Shown here in pieces: positions 18,057-27,723 of a stretch of DNA of 64,000 bases. The DNA is taken from assembly GCA_000431835.1 (NCBI GenBank), contig HF987957.1:8635-72634 (forward strand), given 5' to 3'. Under the pieces are notes generated by a model that was given only the letters and a program-made list of their open reading frames with translations, was not told the DNA's origin and made no database searches. Position numbers and translations under genes: made by a program. Position 1 is the stretch's first letter, and each line of letters starts with the position of its first letter. The stretch is from Succinatimonas sp. CAG:777 (GTDB taxonomy: Bacteria; Pseudomonadota; Gammaproteobacteria; Enterobacterales; Succinivibrionaceae).

Positions 18057-19202
18057 CTACATCATGCGTTCATTGTTTACATAAACTTCTGAATCTACAA
18101 TCTTAATCTCTGAGCTGTACTCCTTATCCTTTTTTACAAAGAACATGGTCTGACCAGGATCTTCTTTTGTTGTAACGTTGATATTTCCGTTAACCACAGG
18201 AACAGATTCATCTTCTGAGACTTTAAAATCAAGTTTGCCAGAAGCTTTAATAGGAAGTTTCTTTTTATCATACAATCCGATTAAAGAGCCAATCTTGTCA
18301 TCAATTACGCCTTCAAATTTATCAATGTCGATGCCTTTTATATTTGGAATTGAGTTTGGAAGTCCGGTTACAGCTCCTGTATACAGGCTACTTAGAGCAT
18401 CAGCTGTAATACCTCTTACAGTAATAACTGCATCATAATCCTTTATATAATCAAGATTATCGCCTTTGGCTTTGAACTTAAGATCAAAGGTACCATCATC
18501 TTTTTGGTTTTTAGCTACTAATGATGCTTTTAAGCTATCAGATTTAAAACCAATAGTCTTCACACCTTTAGTTGATAGCTCCATTTCATCAAATTTCTTT
18601 AGAGCGCCGATACCTGTAAACTTGGTCTTGTACTTTATAGAATCGACTTTACCAATAAAGGCTAGATTGATACTGTAAAATTCAGATGACAAATCAACGT
18701 TCTCATCTTTATCAAACTCTGCTTTAACCGATGCGGAAATAGGATTTATTGATCTGTCAAGATATCTTCCATCAAGCTTTAGCTTTAAAGTTGCACTTTG
18801 ACTTAAAGCACTTATTTTTAACTTTGCAGAGCTCTTTAAAGTATTTCCATCAAGAGATAAAAGCTTTTGTCTTGATAAATAGTTGTTGATATCTTTTGTA
18901 TCAAAAGATATCTCTGCATTTAAAAATCCATGCTCAATTTTTACAGGAATTGAAAAGTTAACATATGGGGGATATGAAAGTGTAAGTGTGCCCTTTTGTG
19001 AGAAAAAGCCTTTATCTTCAACATTAAAATGAGCAACAGAGGCAATCTCCTGAGGGGTATTCTCTCCATGGCTTGAGATGTCATTAATCTTTTCAATCTC
19101 ATTATCTACAGCTGATTTTGTAAAATAAACACCGCTAGCATATACAACTGCTGCTACAGCTACAGCACATGAACTTACAATAGCAATTGTTTTCTTTTTC
19201 AT
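18057..19202 (-). CDS. DUF945 (YdgA-like) envelope protein
   Basis: A 381-residue protein with an N-terminal hydrophobic segment (about residues 5-27) that acts as signal anchor, then a large beta-rich periplasmic domain. Features shared with E. coli YdgA/DUF945 are the GFFSQKGTLTL block near residue 64 and the C-terminal alternation EYSSEIKIVDSEVYVNNERM, the pattern of the YdgA end. The molecular role of the family is not established. The gene is monocistronic, lies downstream of eno on the same strand and is separated from it by the eno terminator. Similarity was judged by eye, so the family call is moderate. Confidence 0.6.
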   Translation of the reverse strand: MKKKTIAIVSSCAVAVAAVVYASGVYFTKSAVDNEIEKINDISSHGENTPQEIASVAHFNVEDKGFFSQKGTLTLSYPPYVNFSIPVKIEHGFLNAEISFDTKDINNYLSRQKLLSLDGNTLKSSAKLKISALSQSATLKLKLDGRYLDRSINPISASVKAEFDKDENVDLSSEFYSINLAFIGKVDSIKYKTKFTGIGALKKFDEMELSTKGVKTIGFKSDSLKASLVAKNQKDDGTFDLKFKAKGDNLDYIKDYDAVITVRGITADALSSLYTGAVTGLPNSIPNIKGIDIDKFEGVIDDKIGSLIGLYDKKKLPIKASGKLDFKVSEDESVPVVNGNINVTTKEDPGQTMFFVKKDKEYSSEIKIVDSEVYVNNERMM

Positions 19203-19370
19203 GACAAAATTCCTTCAAAAGTATTTTGTATCAAGTTAACACAAATGTAACTTAAAAAAGTAAAGTAAGATCAAAAAGTTCATTTCATTCACTCTTAAAC
19301 TTGTAAAATTTATTTTGCATTTACCATAGTTTTGAGATTAGCTCTTAAATTTTGATTTCAATGATCACCA

Positions 19371-19397
19371 ACAAAAACGCCAGGAACAAGTCCTGGC
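19371..19397 (-). terminator. Intrinsic terminator of eno
   Basis: On the minus strand, GCCAGGA and TCCTGGC arms (19379-19397) with a 5-base loop are followed by GTTTTTGTT. It lies 33 bases past the enolase stop. Confidence 0.9.
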
Positions 19398-19429
19398 ACC
19401 AAAATCTTCAATCAAAAAGGATCTAAAAC

Positions 19430-20731
19430 TTAGTTTTGACCTTTAATAGACTTTCTTCCTAAGAAAACGCAATCGTCACCTAATTCTTCTTCGATTCTGA
19501 TTAACTGATTGTATTTGGCAATACGATCAGAACGACTCATAGAACCAGTCTTAATTTGACCGCATGAGGTACCAACTGCAAGATCAGCAATTGTAGTATC
19601 TTCAGTTTCACCTGATCTGTGTGATACCACAGCTGTGTAGCCAGCATCATGGGCCATCTTAATAGCATTTAATGTTTCAGTTAAAGAACCAATCTGGTTG
19701 AATTTAATTAAGATTGAGTTTGCAATACCCTTTTTAATACCTTCAGCTAAGATCTTGGTGTTAGTTACAAACAAATCATCACCAACTAACTGAACATGTG
19801 AACCTAACTTTTCAGTCTGGTATTTAAAGCCATCCCAATCAGACTCATTCTGACCATCTTCAATTGATACAATTGGGTACTCATTTACTAGATTAGCAAG
19901 ATAATCAGTAAACTCATGAGAGGTAAATGACTTGCCCTCACCTTTTAACTCATATAGACCTTTTTCGCTGTTATAGAACTCTGATGAAGCGCAGTCCATA
20001 GCTAGAGTTACATCTTTACCAAACTCATATCCTGCTTTTTCAACAGCCTCTTTGATGCAGGCAAAAGCTTCAGCATTTGACTTTAAGTTAGGAGCAAAAC
20101 CGCCCTCATCGCCAACACCTGTTGATAAACCTTTCTTCTTTAATACTGATGCCAGAGCATGGAATACCTCTGCACCAATGCGTAAAGCTTCACGGATATT
20201 CTTGCCACCTACAGGCTGGATCATAAACTCCTGAATATCCACATTATTATCTGCATGCTTGCCTCCATTTAGAATGTTCATCATTGGCAGTGGCATTACA
20301 TACTTACCCTTATGGCCGTATAGTTCACCGATATATTTATATAGAGGAACCTTACGTGAAGCTGCCTCTGCCTTAGCTACTGCTAAAGATACTGCTAAGA
20401 TAGCATTTGCACCTAACTTATCTTTATTCTCAGTACCATCTAGCTCTATCATGATCTTATCAATACCGGACTGATCGCAAGAGCATTTGCCTACAATAGC
20501 CTTTGCTATTGGACCATTTACATTAGCAACAGCTTTTAATACACCTTTACCACCAAAGCGTGATTTATCGCCGTCTCTTAACTCTAAAGCTTCTCTAGAA
20601 CCTGTAGATGCACCAGATGGAGCTGCAGCGCGGCCAAAAGAACCATCCTCTAAATATACCTCTGCTTCTACAGTTGGATTACCACGTGAATCGATAATTT
20701 CACGACCGATAACTTTAACGATTTTTGACAT
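19430..20731 (-). CDS. eno: Enolase
   Basis: Converts 2-phosphoglycerate to phosphoenolpyruvate in glycolysis and, in many Proteobacteria, also sits in the RNA degradosome. The 433-residue length and sequence are typical: REIIDSRGNPTVEAEV at the start, GDEGGFAPNL in the middle, SIEDGQNESDW and QLVGDDLFVTNTKIL for metal and substrate binding, and SHRSGETEDTTIADLAV near the C-terminus with the conserved catalytic-loop residues. It is preceded by a 363-base AT-rich region with its promoter and followed by a strong terminator, so it is transcribed alone rather than with pyrG as in E. coli. Confidence 0.98.
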   Translation of the reverse strand: MSKIVKVIGREIIDSRGNPTVEAEVYLEDGSFGRAAAPSGASTGSREALELRDGDKSRFGGKGVLKAVANVNGPIAKAIVGKCSCDQSGIDKIMIELDGTENKDKLGANAILAVSLAVAKAEAASRKVPLYKYIGELYGHKGKYVMPLPMMNILNGGKHADNNVDIQEFMIQPVGGKNIREALRIGAEVFHALASVLKKKGLSTGVGDEGGFAPNLKSNAEAFACIKEAVEKAGYEFGKDVTLAMDCASSEFYNSEKGLYELKGEGKSFTSHEFTDYLANLVNEYPIVSIEDGQNESDWDGFKYQTEKLGSHVQLVGDDLFVTNTKILAEGIKKGIANSILIKFNQIGSLTETLNAIKMAHDAGYTAVVSHRSGETEDTTIADLAVGTSCGQIKTGSMSRSDRIAKYNQLIRIEEELGDDCVFLGRKSIKGQN

Positions 20732-21094
20732 GATTTCCTCTTAGCTAAAAAATTTTAATTACGAACACAATATCATTGTATAGATATAGTTAGTTACATG
20801 CAACTATAATTAGCTTTAGCTAATAATTTTTATTAAACGATACAAAATTTCAGCTAAGACAAATACTCAACTGATTTACTGTCTTTTCTCGTGATGGTTC
20901 TTTAGATGAGGTTTCAATTGTTCTAGTATTTTTTTAAAGCGTAAAATAGAGCGGATAATATTTTTGCAACAAGAAGTAAGGTCATCTTATAACTGCTTTT
21001 TTAGCAATATTTTGCAAGATAAACCTTACTTACTACACTTAACTTTTGAACTAAATGGTTAGTTAGTTGTTTGGTTAGTTTGTTAGTTAGATAA
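20732..21094. promoter_or_regulatory. eno upstream region with a TTAG-rich repeat tract
   Basis: A 363-base AT-rich gap without a supported ORF. It must contain the eno promoter on the minus strand, but several AT-rich boxes compete and I do not assign one. At 21056-21100 lies an imperfect tract of GTTAG/GTTTG units just past the rnm stop (low-complexity, probably replication slippage). Confidence 0.5.
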
Positions 21095-21955
21095 TTAGTT
21101 AAAGTGGTACTCTTTTGCTTGAGAGGTTTCCCAGACCTTCTTTAAATCATCAGGGATTGACAGGTTAAAACCTAACTCTCTGTATGGACCTATATTATGA
21201 AAATCTGAACCTAATGAGGCTAAGAAATCATACTTCTTGCAAAGTTCACACAAATACACATGATCTGCAGGCTTCTGCTGAGATGAAGCGACCTCAATTC
21301 CTAAACCACCGCAATCTTTAAAATATTCCATTAACGATCTTAATTTGGTGTTGGTAAGTGAATAGCGTTTTGGATGGGCTAACACAGGAATACCACCTGA
21401 CTTTAAGATAGCATCTACAGCTACACTAATATCAGGCCAATTAGTCTTTACATAACAGCATTTACCTTTTTTAAGATAATATTCAAAGGCATCTTCATTG
21501 GTCTGAGCTCTGCCCATCTCAACGATGTAGCGAGCATAGTTGCCACGTGTAATTGAGGCACCTTCCCCCGCTCTTTTTACGCATTCGTTATATGAATCAG
21601 TAAATCCCTGCTTATCTAATTTGTCACCAATTTCCTGAGCTCTTTGAATACGTAAGACTCTTTGTCCTTTTAGATATTCTTGAAGTGCTGGTGCATCTTT
21701 ATCGATAAATAAGGCTGCCACATGGATCTGCTCGTTATTCCATGTTGTTGACAGCTCAGCTCCAGGAATTAACTCAAGCTTACCTTCTGCTTCCTTTTTA
21801 GCCCTATCAATTCCTAAAACACAGTCATGATCAGTTAAAGCTAAATGAGTAAGACCTCTTGAGATTGCTCTTTGTACTAAAGCTTCTGGAGTAAAAGCAC
21901 CATCTGAAGCTGTTGAATGTGAATGTAAATCAATCTTTGAAAAAATGGCAGGCAT
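21095..21955 (-). CDS. rnm: PHP-domain RNase/phosphatase (RnmAM, formerly YciV/TrpH)
   Basis: A 286-residue PHP-family protein. The E. coli homologue acts as a 5'-3' exoribonuclease maturing 5S/23S rRNA ends and on short 3',5'-bisphosphate nucleotides. The metal-site motifs are all present: KIDLHSHSTASDG at residues 7-19, LALTDHDCVLG near 38, IPGAELSTTW near 64, LAHPKRYSL near 196 and LGSDFHNIG near 248. It is the last gene of an operon: its ATG lies one base past the uup stop. In E. coli the gene sits elsewhere, near trp. Placement with an rRNA methyltransferase and an ABC-F protein fits a ribosome-biogenesis operon, an inference from context. Confidence 0.9.
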   Translation of the reverse strand: MPAIFSKIDLHSHSTASDGAFTPEALVQRAISRGLTHLALTDHDCVLGIDRAKKEAEGKLELIPGAELSTTWNNEQIHVAALFIDKDAPALQEYLKGQRVLRIQRAQEIGDKLDKQGFTDSYNECVKRAGEGASITRGNYARYIVEMGRAQTNEDAFEYYLKKGKCCYVKTNWPDISVAVDAILKSGGIPVLAHPKRYSLTNTKLRSLMEYFKDCGGLGIEVASSQQKPADHVYLCELCKKYDFLASLGSDFHNIGPYRELGFNLSIPDDLKKVWETSQAKEYHFN

Positions 21956-21956
21956 T

Positions 21957-23861
21957 TTATTCTCCGTTTATCAATTCTAATTCTTCCCAACGAGCATAGA
22001 GCTTGTCTAACTCTTCTTGAGCCTTGTTTCTCTTGTTGGTAACTTCAATAGATTTTTCAGGTCCATCAGCAAATAAGGCAGGATCTGACAGTTGCTCATC
22101 TAATAGGGCAATATCAGCTTCTAACTTTTCAACTTTATCTGGAAGTTCTTTTAGCTCATGCTTTTGGGTAAAAGTAAGACCTTTTTTCTTTTTAGAATTG
22201 TCTGTTTTTTCTGTTCCAGTTCTTGATGGCTGTTCAGAATTTTTAATATCTTTTTGAGAATTGTCCTTTGTTTGACACTCTACATTTTTAGAAATTCTCT
22301 CATAATAAGCTAAAACATCAGACCAACCACCAATTACAGACTCAATGTGACCTTTACCGTCAAAGACCCAAGTCTCAGTTGCAACCTTATCGATAAAAGC
22401 TCTGTCGTGGCTGATAATGATAACAGTACCGTTATATGTTGATACAAGATCTTCTAATAAATCTAAGGTTTCTAAGTCAAGATCATTAGTAGGCTCATCC
22501 ATGATGAGAACATTTGAGCTTTTAGCAAAAAGGCGTGCTAAAAGCAGTCGGTTCTTCTCACCTCCCGATAAAACCTTTACTGGAGAACGGGCTCTTCGAC
22601 CAGAGAACAGGAAGTTAGCTAGATAAGAGATCACATGCTTATTCTTACCGTTGATACATACTTCGGTGTGACCATCAGCGACGTTATCTGCTACAGACTT
22701 TTCAAGATCAAGACCTTCATGGTACTGATCAAAATACTGTATTTCTACATTAACACCTGTTCTTACTTTGCCTGAAGTTGGTTTTATCTGACCTAAAAGA
22801 GCTTTAATTAAAGTAGTTTTACCAGCAGCATTTGGACCTGTAATACCAATTCTGTCACCACGCATTACGGTTGCACAAAAGTCTTTGATAACAGACTTCT
22901 CTCCAAAAGAGATATTAAGATCTTTAATTTCAAAAACTAAGTTACCGCTTCTTTGCGCAGAATTTGCCTCCATAATGACGTTGCCCATTCTGTCACGTCT
23001 ACTTGCTCTTATTTTTCTGCGCTCTTCAAGATCTTTTACTCTGCCTTCATTACGAGCAAGACGAGCCTTAACGCCGCGTCTGATCCAAGCCTCCTCTTGA
23101 GCTAAGATCTTGTCAAATTCAGCATTAGCTAATTCTTCTTTGCGTAATCGCTCATCACGAAGTTCAATATAGCGTTTAAATGAACCTGGATAGGAATAAA
23201 GCTTGCCTCTATCTAACTCGACTATCCTTGTAGCGCAGTTATTGGCAAAGAACCTGTCATGGGTTACAAAAACTAGAGTTCCGTTAAAGTTTTTCAGCTC
23301 TTGTTCAAACCAGGCAATAGATTCAATATCTAGGTGGTTGGTAGGCTCATCTAAAAGTAGCAATTGTGGCTCAGAAGCTAAAGCTGCAGCCAGCGCCACC
23401 TTACGGCGGTTACCACCTGAAAGGGATTTTAATTCAAGCTCGGGAGCTAAACCTATTCTGTTTAGGATCTTACGCACAACCGCGTCTTTAACCCAACCAT
23501 CATGTGATTCAATAAAAGCAGAAAGCTCCAGTTGCTCATGAGGAGCTTCTGATAAAGAGAACTTTGATAAAGATTCACCTACAACAGGTACACCGCTAGC
23601 TGCAAGTGAATAAGCAGTACCGTGTTCGTATGAAGGAGGATCCTGACATAAAGTTGCTATCTTAAGACCTGACTGAATAATAATTCTTCCAGAATCTAAC
23701 TCTCTTTTACCCTGAATCAAACTTAACAGAGTTGACTTACCAGTACCGTTACGACCTACAAGACATATTCTTTCATTCTCTTCAATTGAAAGATTAGCGC
23801 CTTCTAAAAGTTTGTCAGCTCCGTTGTTTAAATAAGCATCAATAATGGATACAAGACTCAT
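21957..23861 (-). CDS. uup: ABC-F ATPase Uup
   Basis: A 634-residue soluble ABC-F protein with two ATPase domains. The first Walker A is GRNGTGKSTLL (about residue 37) with signature LSGGNRRKVALAAAL and Walker B LLLLDEPTNHLD. The second Walker A is GPNAAGKTTLIKALLG with LSGGEKNRLLLARLF and VLIMDEPTNDLD. The interdomain linker is basic (EEAWIRRGVKARLARNEGR), and the C-terminal 80 residues form the Uup-type DNA/RNA-binding coiled coil. The family acts on ribosomes and affects transposon excision. Its ATG overlaps the rlmKL stop (TAATG), showing translational coupling. Confidence 0.95.
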   Translation of the reverse strand: MSLVSIIDAYLNNGADKLLEGANLSIEENERICLVGRNGTGKSTLLSLIQGKRELDSGRIIIQSGLKIATLCQDPPSYEHGTAYSLAASGVPVVGESLSKFSLSEAPHEQLELSAFIESHDGWVKDAVVRKILNRIGLAPELELKSLSGGNRRKVALAAALASEPQLLLLDEPTNHLDIESIAWFEQELKNFNGTLVFVTHDRFFANNCATRIVELDRGKLYSYPGSFKRYIELRDERLRKEELANAEFDKILAQEEAWIRRGVKARLARNEGRVKDLEERRKIRASRRDRMGNVIMEANSAQRSGNLVFEIKDLNISFGEKSVIKDFCATVMRGDRIGITGPNAAGKTTLIKALLGQIKPTSGKVRTGVNVEIQYFDQYHEGLDLEKSVADNVADGHTEVCINGKNKHVISYLANFLFSGRRARSPVKVLSGGEKNRLLLARLFAKSSNVLIMDEPTNDLDLETLDLLEDLVSTYNGTVIIISHDRAFIDKVATETWVFDGKGHIESVIGGWSDVLAYYERISKNVECQTKDNSQKDIKNSEQPSRTGTEKTDNSKKKKGLTFTQKHELKELPDKVEKLEADIALLDEQLSDPALFADGPEKSIEVTNKRNKAQEELDKLYARWEELELINGE

Positions 23862-26503
23862 TACAGATCCTTAATTCCATCAGGTCCAAACACACGTGGC
23901 TTGTGAGAAGGTGCTCTAGGTTTACCTTTTGAAAAGCTATCTTTTCCTTTAGAATATGATGACTTACCTCTGGAGTAGCCATTATCATAAGTTCGTCTTT
24001 CATTAAATGATGAATTGTCTTCATCACGTCTGAATGGCTTATGGGAAAACTCTCCTGAACGCTTGGTAAATTTATCCTGTTTTTCGTGTCTGTAAGTAGA
24101 GTGACTCTCTTTGGCCTCGCCCCAAACCTTATTTACACCAGTATTTGTACTATATGTAGCGGTGTCTGAGCTATTAGATGTTCTTGAAGAGTAAGCTCTT
24201 GAATTTCTATAAGAGCTTCTGTCACCATTTCTTGAGTTTCTATCCTGAGAATAGTGATTTGAATCAGAATACTCATGATAAGAATTTTCTTTTACATCTA
24301 AAGCTTTCTGCCACTTAGGAGCTGCTTTTAATGTTGTCATAGGCTCAGGTGTTTTTACCATATTAGCCTTGGTGAATTTCAAACGGTAACAGGTATGAAT
24401 TTTTTTATCTCGAGAAAAGTCACGAGGCAGAGTCGACTCAGAGATATTCTCAATTTCAAAACCATAATCTTTAATAGACTCATCGATTACAAAACCTCTG
24501 AAGTTGGTGCAGAATATAACCTCACCACCATCTTTTAGATGTCTTGTAAGATTTGAAAGTAACGCTACCTGATCACGTTTTACATCAAAGCTTGTTTCCA
24601 TACGCTTTGAGTTTGAGAAGGTAGGAGGATCTATATAGATAAGATCAAACAAAAGACCTTGATCTTGAGATAACCAAGCTAGACAGTCTGCCTGAATGAA
24701 TTGAGCCTTATCTGTTGCTAAATGGTTTAGCTTAAAGTTCTCCATACCCCATTCAAGGTAAGTTCTGCTCATATCAACAGATACAGTTGATTTTGCTCCG
24801 CCTAAGGCTGCTGCAACTGAGGCTGAACAGGTATAAGAGAACAGATTTAAAAAGTCTTTGTCTTTTGCTTCTTTTCTAATTAAATCTCTGATGAGTCTTC
24901 CATCTAAGAAAAGACCTGTATCAAGGTAATCATAGAGATTTACTCTAAACAGAGCATTGTTCTCATTGACAGTCATGAACTCATTTTTAAGTTCTTTAGC
25001 TTTTTCGTACTGATTGTCGCCCTTTTGAACTTCACGGCTCTTTAAGATAACCTTATCACCAGTAACACCTGCAATCTCCACCGTCGCACTTAGCATGTCT
25101 AATTCATGACGCTTTGCTACACGAGGATTTACCTTAGCTGGAGCTTTGTATGCCTGGATTACATAGTAACCATCGTAGTAATCAATTGCAGCAGAATACT
25201 CAGGGACATCAGCATCATACACACGGTAAGCATTGGTATTTACATTCTTTGCCCACTTACGCATGTAAGTTAAGTTTTTCTTTAAGCGGTTAGCAAAGTC
25301 TGTTGCAATCTTAATGTTCTGCTCTTCTTTTACGCTTAGATCTTCAGTCTCGTTAATATCAAAGACTCTTAACTGGCATAAAAGCTCACCGTTGTAAAGT
25401 TTGTAAACCTTATTTGAATGCAATCTCATGCAGGAGAGTAATTCTGGAGATGAAGAGATCACTGCAGCTCTTGCGCCTTTAAAGTTCTTCTTAAAGCCAG
25501 CACCGATCTCAGTATAAAGAGCGATTAACTCATTAAAGTTACCCATTCTCTTACCGTATGGAGGGTTTGTTACAATGGTAACTTTAAGATCTGAAGTAAA
25601 TGGATTATAAAGATTCTGTACAGGACAGTGATATACCTTAACTAAATTCGAAAAACCAGCCTTTGCAGCATTTTCATTAGCAATATCTACAATTCTTTCA
25701 TCAAGATCGAAACCTACAATCTCAACCTTTCTTTCAAGACACTTTGCTATACCGTTTTGAGATCTGTTTTTAGCTTCTTCTAAAAGGTTATTCCAGACAT
25801 CTTTATCAAACTGTTTTAAGTTAAAGAAGCCATAATGTTCTCTTCTGATACCTGGTGCAGTATCTGTAGCCACACAAGCTGCTTCAAATAATAAGGTACC
25901 TGAACCACACATAGGATCGATAAAGTTATCACCTGTATAGCCTGCTCTTTTAATCATGGCAGCAGCTAAATTCTCTTTTAGAGGAGCAGCTCCTGTACCA
26001 CGGTGATATTCGCGCTTTAAAAGAGCGCGACCTGAGAGATCGATTAAAATGTTTGCACTGCCCTTTTTATCTAAATGGCAGTTAATTAAAACATCAGGAT
26101 TTTCTCTGTCAACATCGGGTCTTCCACCTAGTGTTGTCTGTAATCTGTCGCAGATAGCATCCTTTACTTTTAAAGCACCATACTGAGTGTTTCTGATTTC
26201 ATCACTGGTACCTGTGAAGGAAACTGCGATGGTATTGCTCTTATCAAAATACTTTTCCCAAGCTACACCATTAGCACCGATATAAAGTTCAGTGTCAGTT
26301 TCACAGTAGAACTCTGACATCTCAAGTAAAATTCTTGAAGCAAAGCGAGACCAAAGACATGCTTTCATACCAAAAGCAAAGTCGCCTTTAAAAGATACAC
26401 CAGCTACAGTTTCTTTGGCGCTTTGTGCTCCAAGTTGATTTAATTCGTTTAATAAAAGAGTTTCTAAACCTTTAGGACAGGTTGCAAAGAATGATAATGC
26501 CAT
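23861..26503 (-). CDS. rlmL: Bifunctional 23S rRNA methyltransferase RlmKL
   Basis: Fused RlmL (m2G2445) and RlmK (m7G2069) methyltransferase, modifying 23S rRNA during 50S assembly. An N-terminal THUMP region precedes the RlmL domain with FIDPMCGSGTLLFEAA (near residue 194) and TNPPYGKRMG (near 313). The RlmK half has LNLFSYTCSASVAAALGGA (near 550) and YIDPPTFSNSKRM (near 624). At 880 residues it is about 180 longer than E. coli RlmL. The excess is a disordered tail from about residue 730, rich in Ser, Arg, Tyr and Asn, with repeated SYSKGK/SFSKGK units and a basic end. First gene of the rlmKL-uup-rnm operon. Confidence 0.95.
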   Translation of the reverse strand: MALSFFATCPKGLETLLLNELNQLGAQSAKETVAGVSFKGDFAFGMKACLWSRFASRILLEMSEFYCETDTELYIGANGVAWEKYFDKSNTIAVSFTGTSDEIRNTQYGALKVKDAICDRLQTTLGGRPDVDRENPDVLINCHLDKKGSANILIDLSGRALLKREYHRGTGAAPLKENLAAAMIKRAGYTGDNFIDPMCGSGTLLFEAACVATDTAPGIRREHYGFFNLKQFDKDVWNNLLEEAKNRSQNGIAKCLERKVEIVGFDLDERIVDIANENAAKAGFSNLVKVYHCPVQNLYNPFTSDLKVTIVTNPPYGKRMGNFNELIALYTEIGAGFKKNFKGARAAVISSSPELLSCMRLHSNKVYKLYNGELLCQLRVFDINETEDLSVKEEQNIKIATDFANRLKKNLTYMRKWAKNVNTNAYRVYDADVPEYSAAIDYYDGYYVIQAYKAPAKVNPRVAKRHELDMLSATVEIAGVTGDKVILKSREVQKGDNQYEKAKELKNEFMTVNENNALFRVNLYDYLDTGLFLDGRLIRDLIRKEAKDKDFLNLFSYTCSASVAAALGGAKSTVSVDMSRTYLEWGMENFKLNHLATDKAQFIQADCLAWLSQDQGLLFDLIYIDPPTFSNSKRMETSFDVKRDQVALLSNLTRHLKDGGEVIFCTNFRGFVIDESIKDYGFEIENISESTLPRDFSRDKKIHTCYRLKFTKANMVKTPEPMTTLKAAPKWQKALDVKENSYHEYSDSNHYSQDRNSRNGDRSSYRNSRAYSSRTSNSSDTATYSTNTGVNKVWGEAKESHSTYRHEKQDKFTKRSGEFSHKPFRRDEDNSSFNERRTYDNGYSRGKSSYSKGKDSFSKGKPRAPSHKPRVFGPDGIKDL

Positions 26504-26592
26504 GAATTATAAGCTCCAAGTTTATGGCGATATTATACTTTAATCACCTGTACTTTAAACGCATTAAATCCTCAGATATTCAATAAATTTCT

Positions 26593-27723
26593 CTAAAAGA
26601 ATTGAGGGAAAATAAAGTGAAAACTTACTAAAACAAGCAAGAATCCTATGTTGTACTTAGTAAATTTTTTCATGTAGTAAAGAGGAGTTGCGCCTTCAGT
26701 CTTAATATAGAACTTAAAGGTAATTAGACTTGCCATTGATGCAATGATAGTACCTAAGCCACCTACATTCACACCGATTAAAAGCATATTTGGATCTTTT
26801 GCAAAATTAGATAGCATTACAGTTGCAGGCACATTTGAAACTATTTGAGAGAGCGATACTGAAATAAAGTATTCATATTTATCAACAAAGTTCTCAGCAA
26901 AGCTTTTAACAGTTTCAATTTGACACACATTGTTCACAAAGATAAACAAGAAAACAAAGAGTAGCAACAACTTGTAATCTGCCTGTTTGAACAGACTCAT
27001 GTCCATTATAAGAATTGAACTAAGGACGAGAGTAGACATCAGATAAACATCCAATACTCTTAGTACACTTAAAAGACAGAGCACAAAGAGAACAGTAGTT
27101 AAAGAACATCTTTTTGAGTTAATTGAGAGTACAATCTTGCTTTCGTACTTTAAAGGCTTGGTATCAATAAAATGTGTGGTTAAGAACAGCAATACAAATG
27201 ACACTAGAATGATAGGAAAAGTAACCTTTAAAAAAGACAGTAAATCATAGTTGAAGACTGTATAAATAAAGAGGTTTTGAGGATTTCCAATAGGTGTTAG
27301 TGTTGAGCCTACATTAGCTGCAATAGTCTGTAATGACAGAACCTTAATTAAGAGATCTTGCCTGTTTACTTTTACAAAGGCTGCAATAGCGATAGGTATA
27401 AAGATTATCAATGAAACATCATTGGTAATTAGCATGGAGATAAAAAAGTTTATAAAGATAAACAGTCTTGAGAGTGATCTTGCATTTCCTGATAGAGAAC
27501 ACAGCTTCATATAGACTAAAGACAAAACACCAAGCTTTTTAAAAGAAGCTACAACTAACATCAGGCATAAAAGTAATAACAGGATTTTTAAATTTAAAGC
27601 ATCAATAGTACTTGTAATTGAGAACCTGATAAAAAATGAAGTTACAAAGGCTAGTATAGCTGCTGTATAAAGATCAGGATTTCTTCTTAAATATTGTAAG
27701 AGATTATAAATGGTACGATTCAT
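26593..27723 (-). CDS. Ion transporter superfamily permease (ArsB/NhaD/YbiR-like)
   Basis: A 376-residue inner-membrane protein with about ten hydrophobic spans. Conserved loops of the ArsB/SLC13/NhaD superfamily occur twice, as expected for the inverted repeat fold: LITNDVSLIIFIPIAIAA and GSTLTPIGNPQNLFIY in the first half, IVSNVPATVMLSNF and GVNVGGLGTIIASMASLI in the second. Length matches E. coli YbiR. The substrate (anion, arsenite or sodium/proton exchange) cannot be told. The transcript would carry the structured element at 27894-27967 about 170 bases before the start codon, suggesting ligand- or ion-controlled expression. The ribosome site at the ATG (27721-27723) is weak. Confidence 0.75.
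   Translation of the reverse strand: MNRTIYNLLQYLRRNPDLYTAAILAFVTSFFIRFSITSTIDALNLKILLLLLCLMLVVASFKKLGVLSLVYMKLCSLSGNARSLSRLFIFINFFISMLITNDVSLIIFIPIAIAAFVKVNRQDLLIKVLSLQTIAANVGSTLTPIGNPQNLFIYTVFNYDLLSFLKVTFPIILVSFVLLFLTTHFIDTKPLKYESKIVLSINSKRCSLTTVLFVLCLLSVLRVLDVYLMSTLVLSSILIMDMSLFKQADYKLLLLFVFLFIFVNNVCQIETVKSFAENFVDKYEYFISVSLSQIVSNVPATVMLSNFAKDPNMLLIGVNVGGLGTIIASMASLITFKFYIKTEGATPLYYMKKFTKYNIGFLLVLVSFHFIFPQFF

Noticed and set aside
21056..21100. CRISPR-like or iteron meaning of the GTTAG tract
   Set aside because: Units are 4-8 bases, imperfect and without spacers; this is simple low-complexity sequence after the rnm stop.
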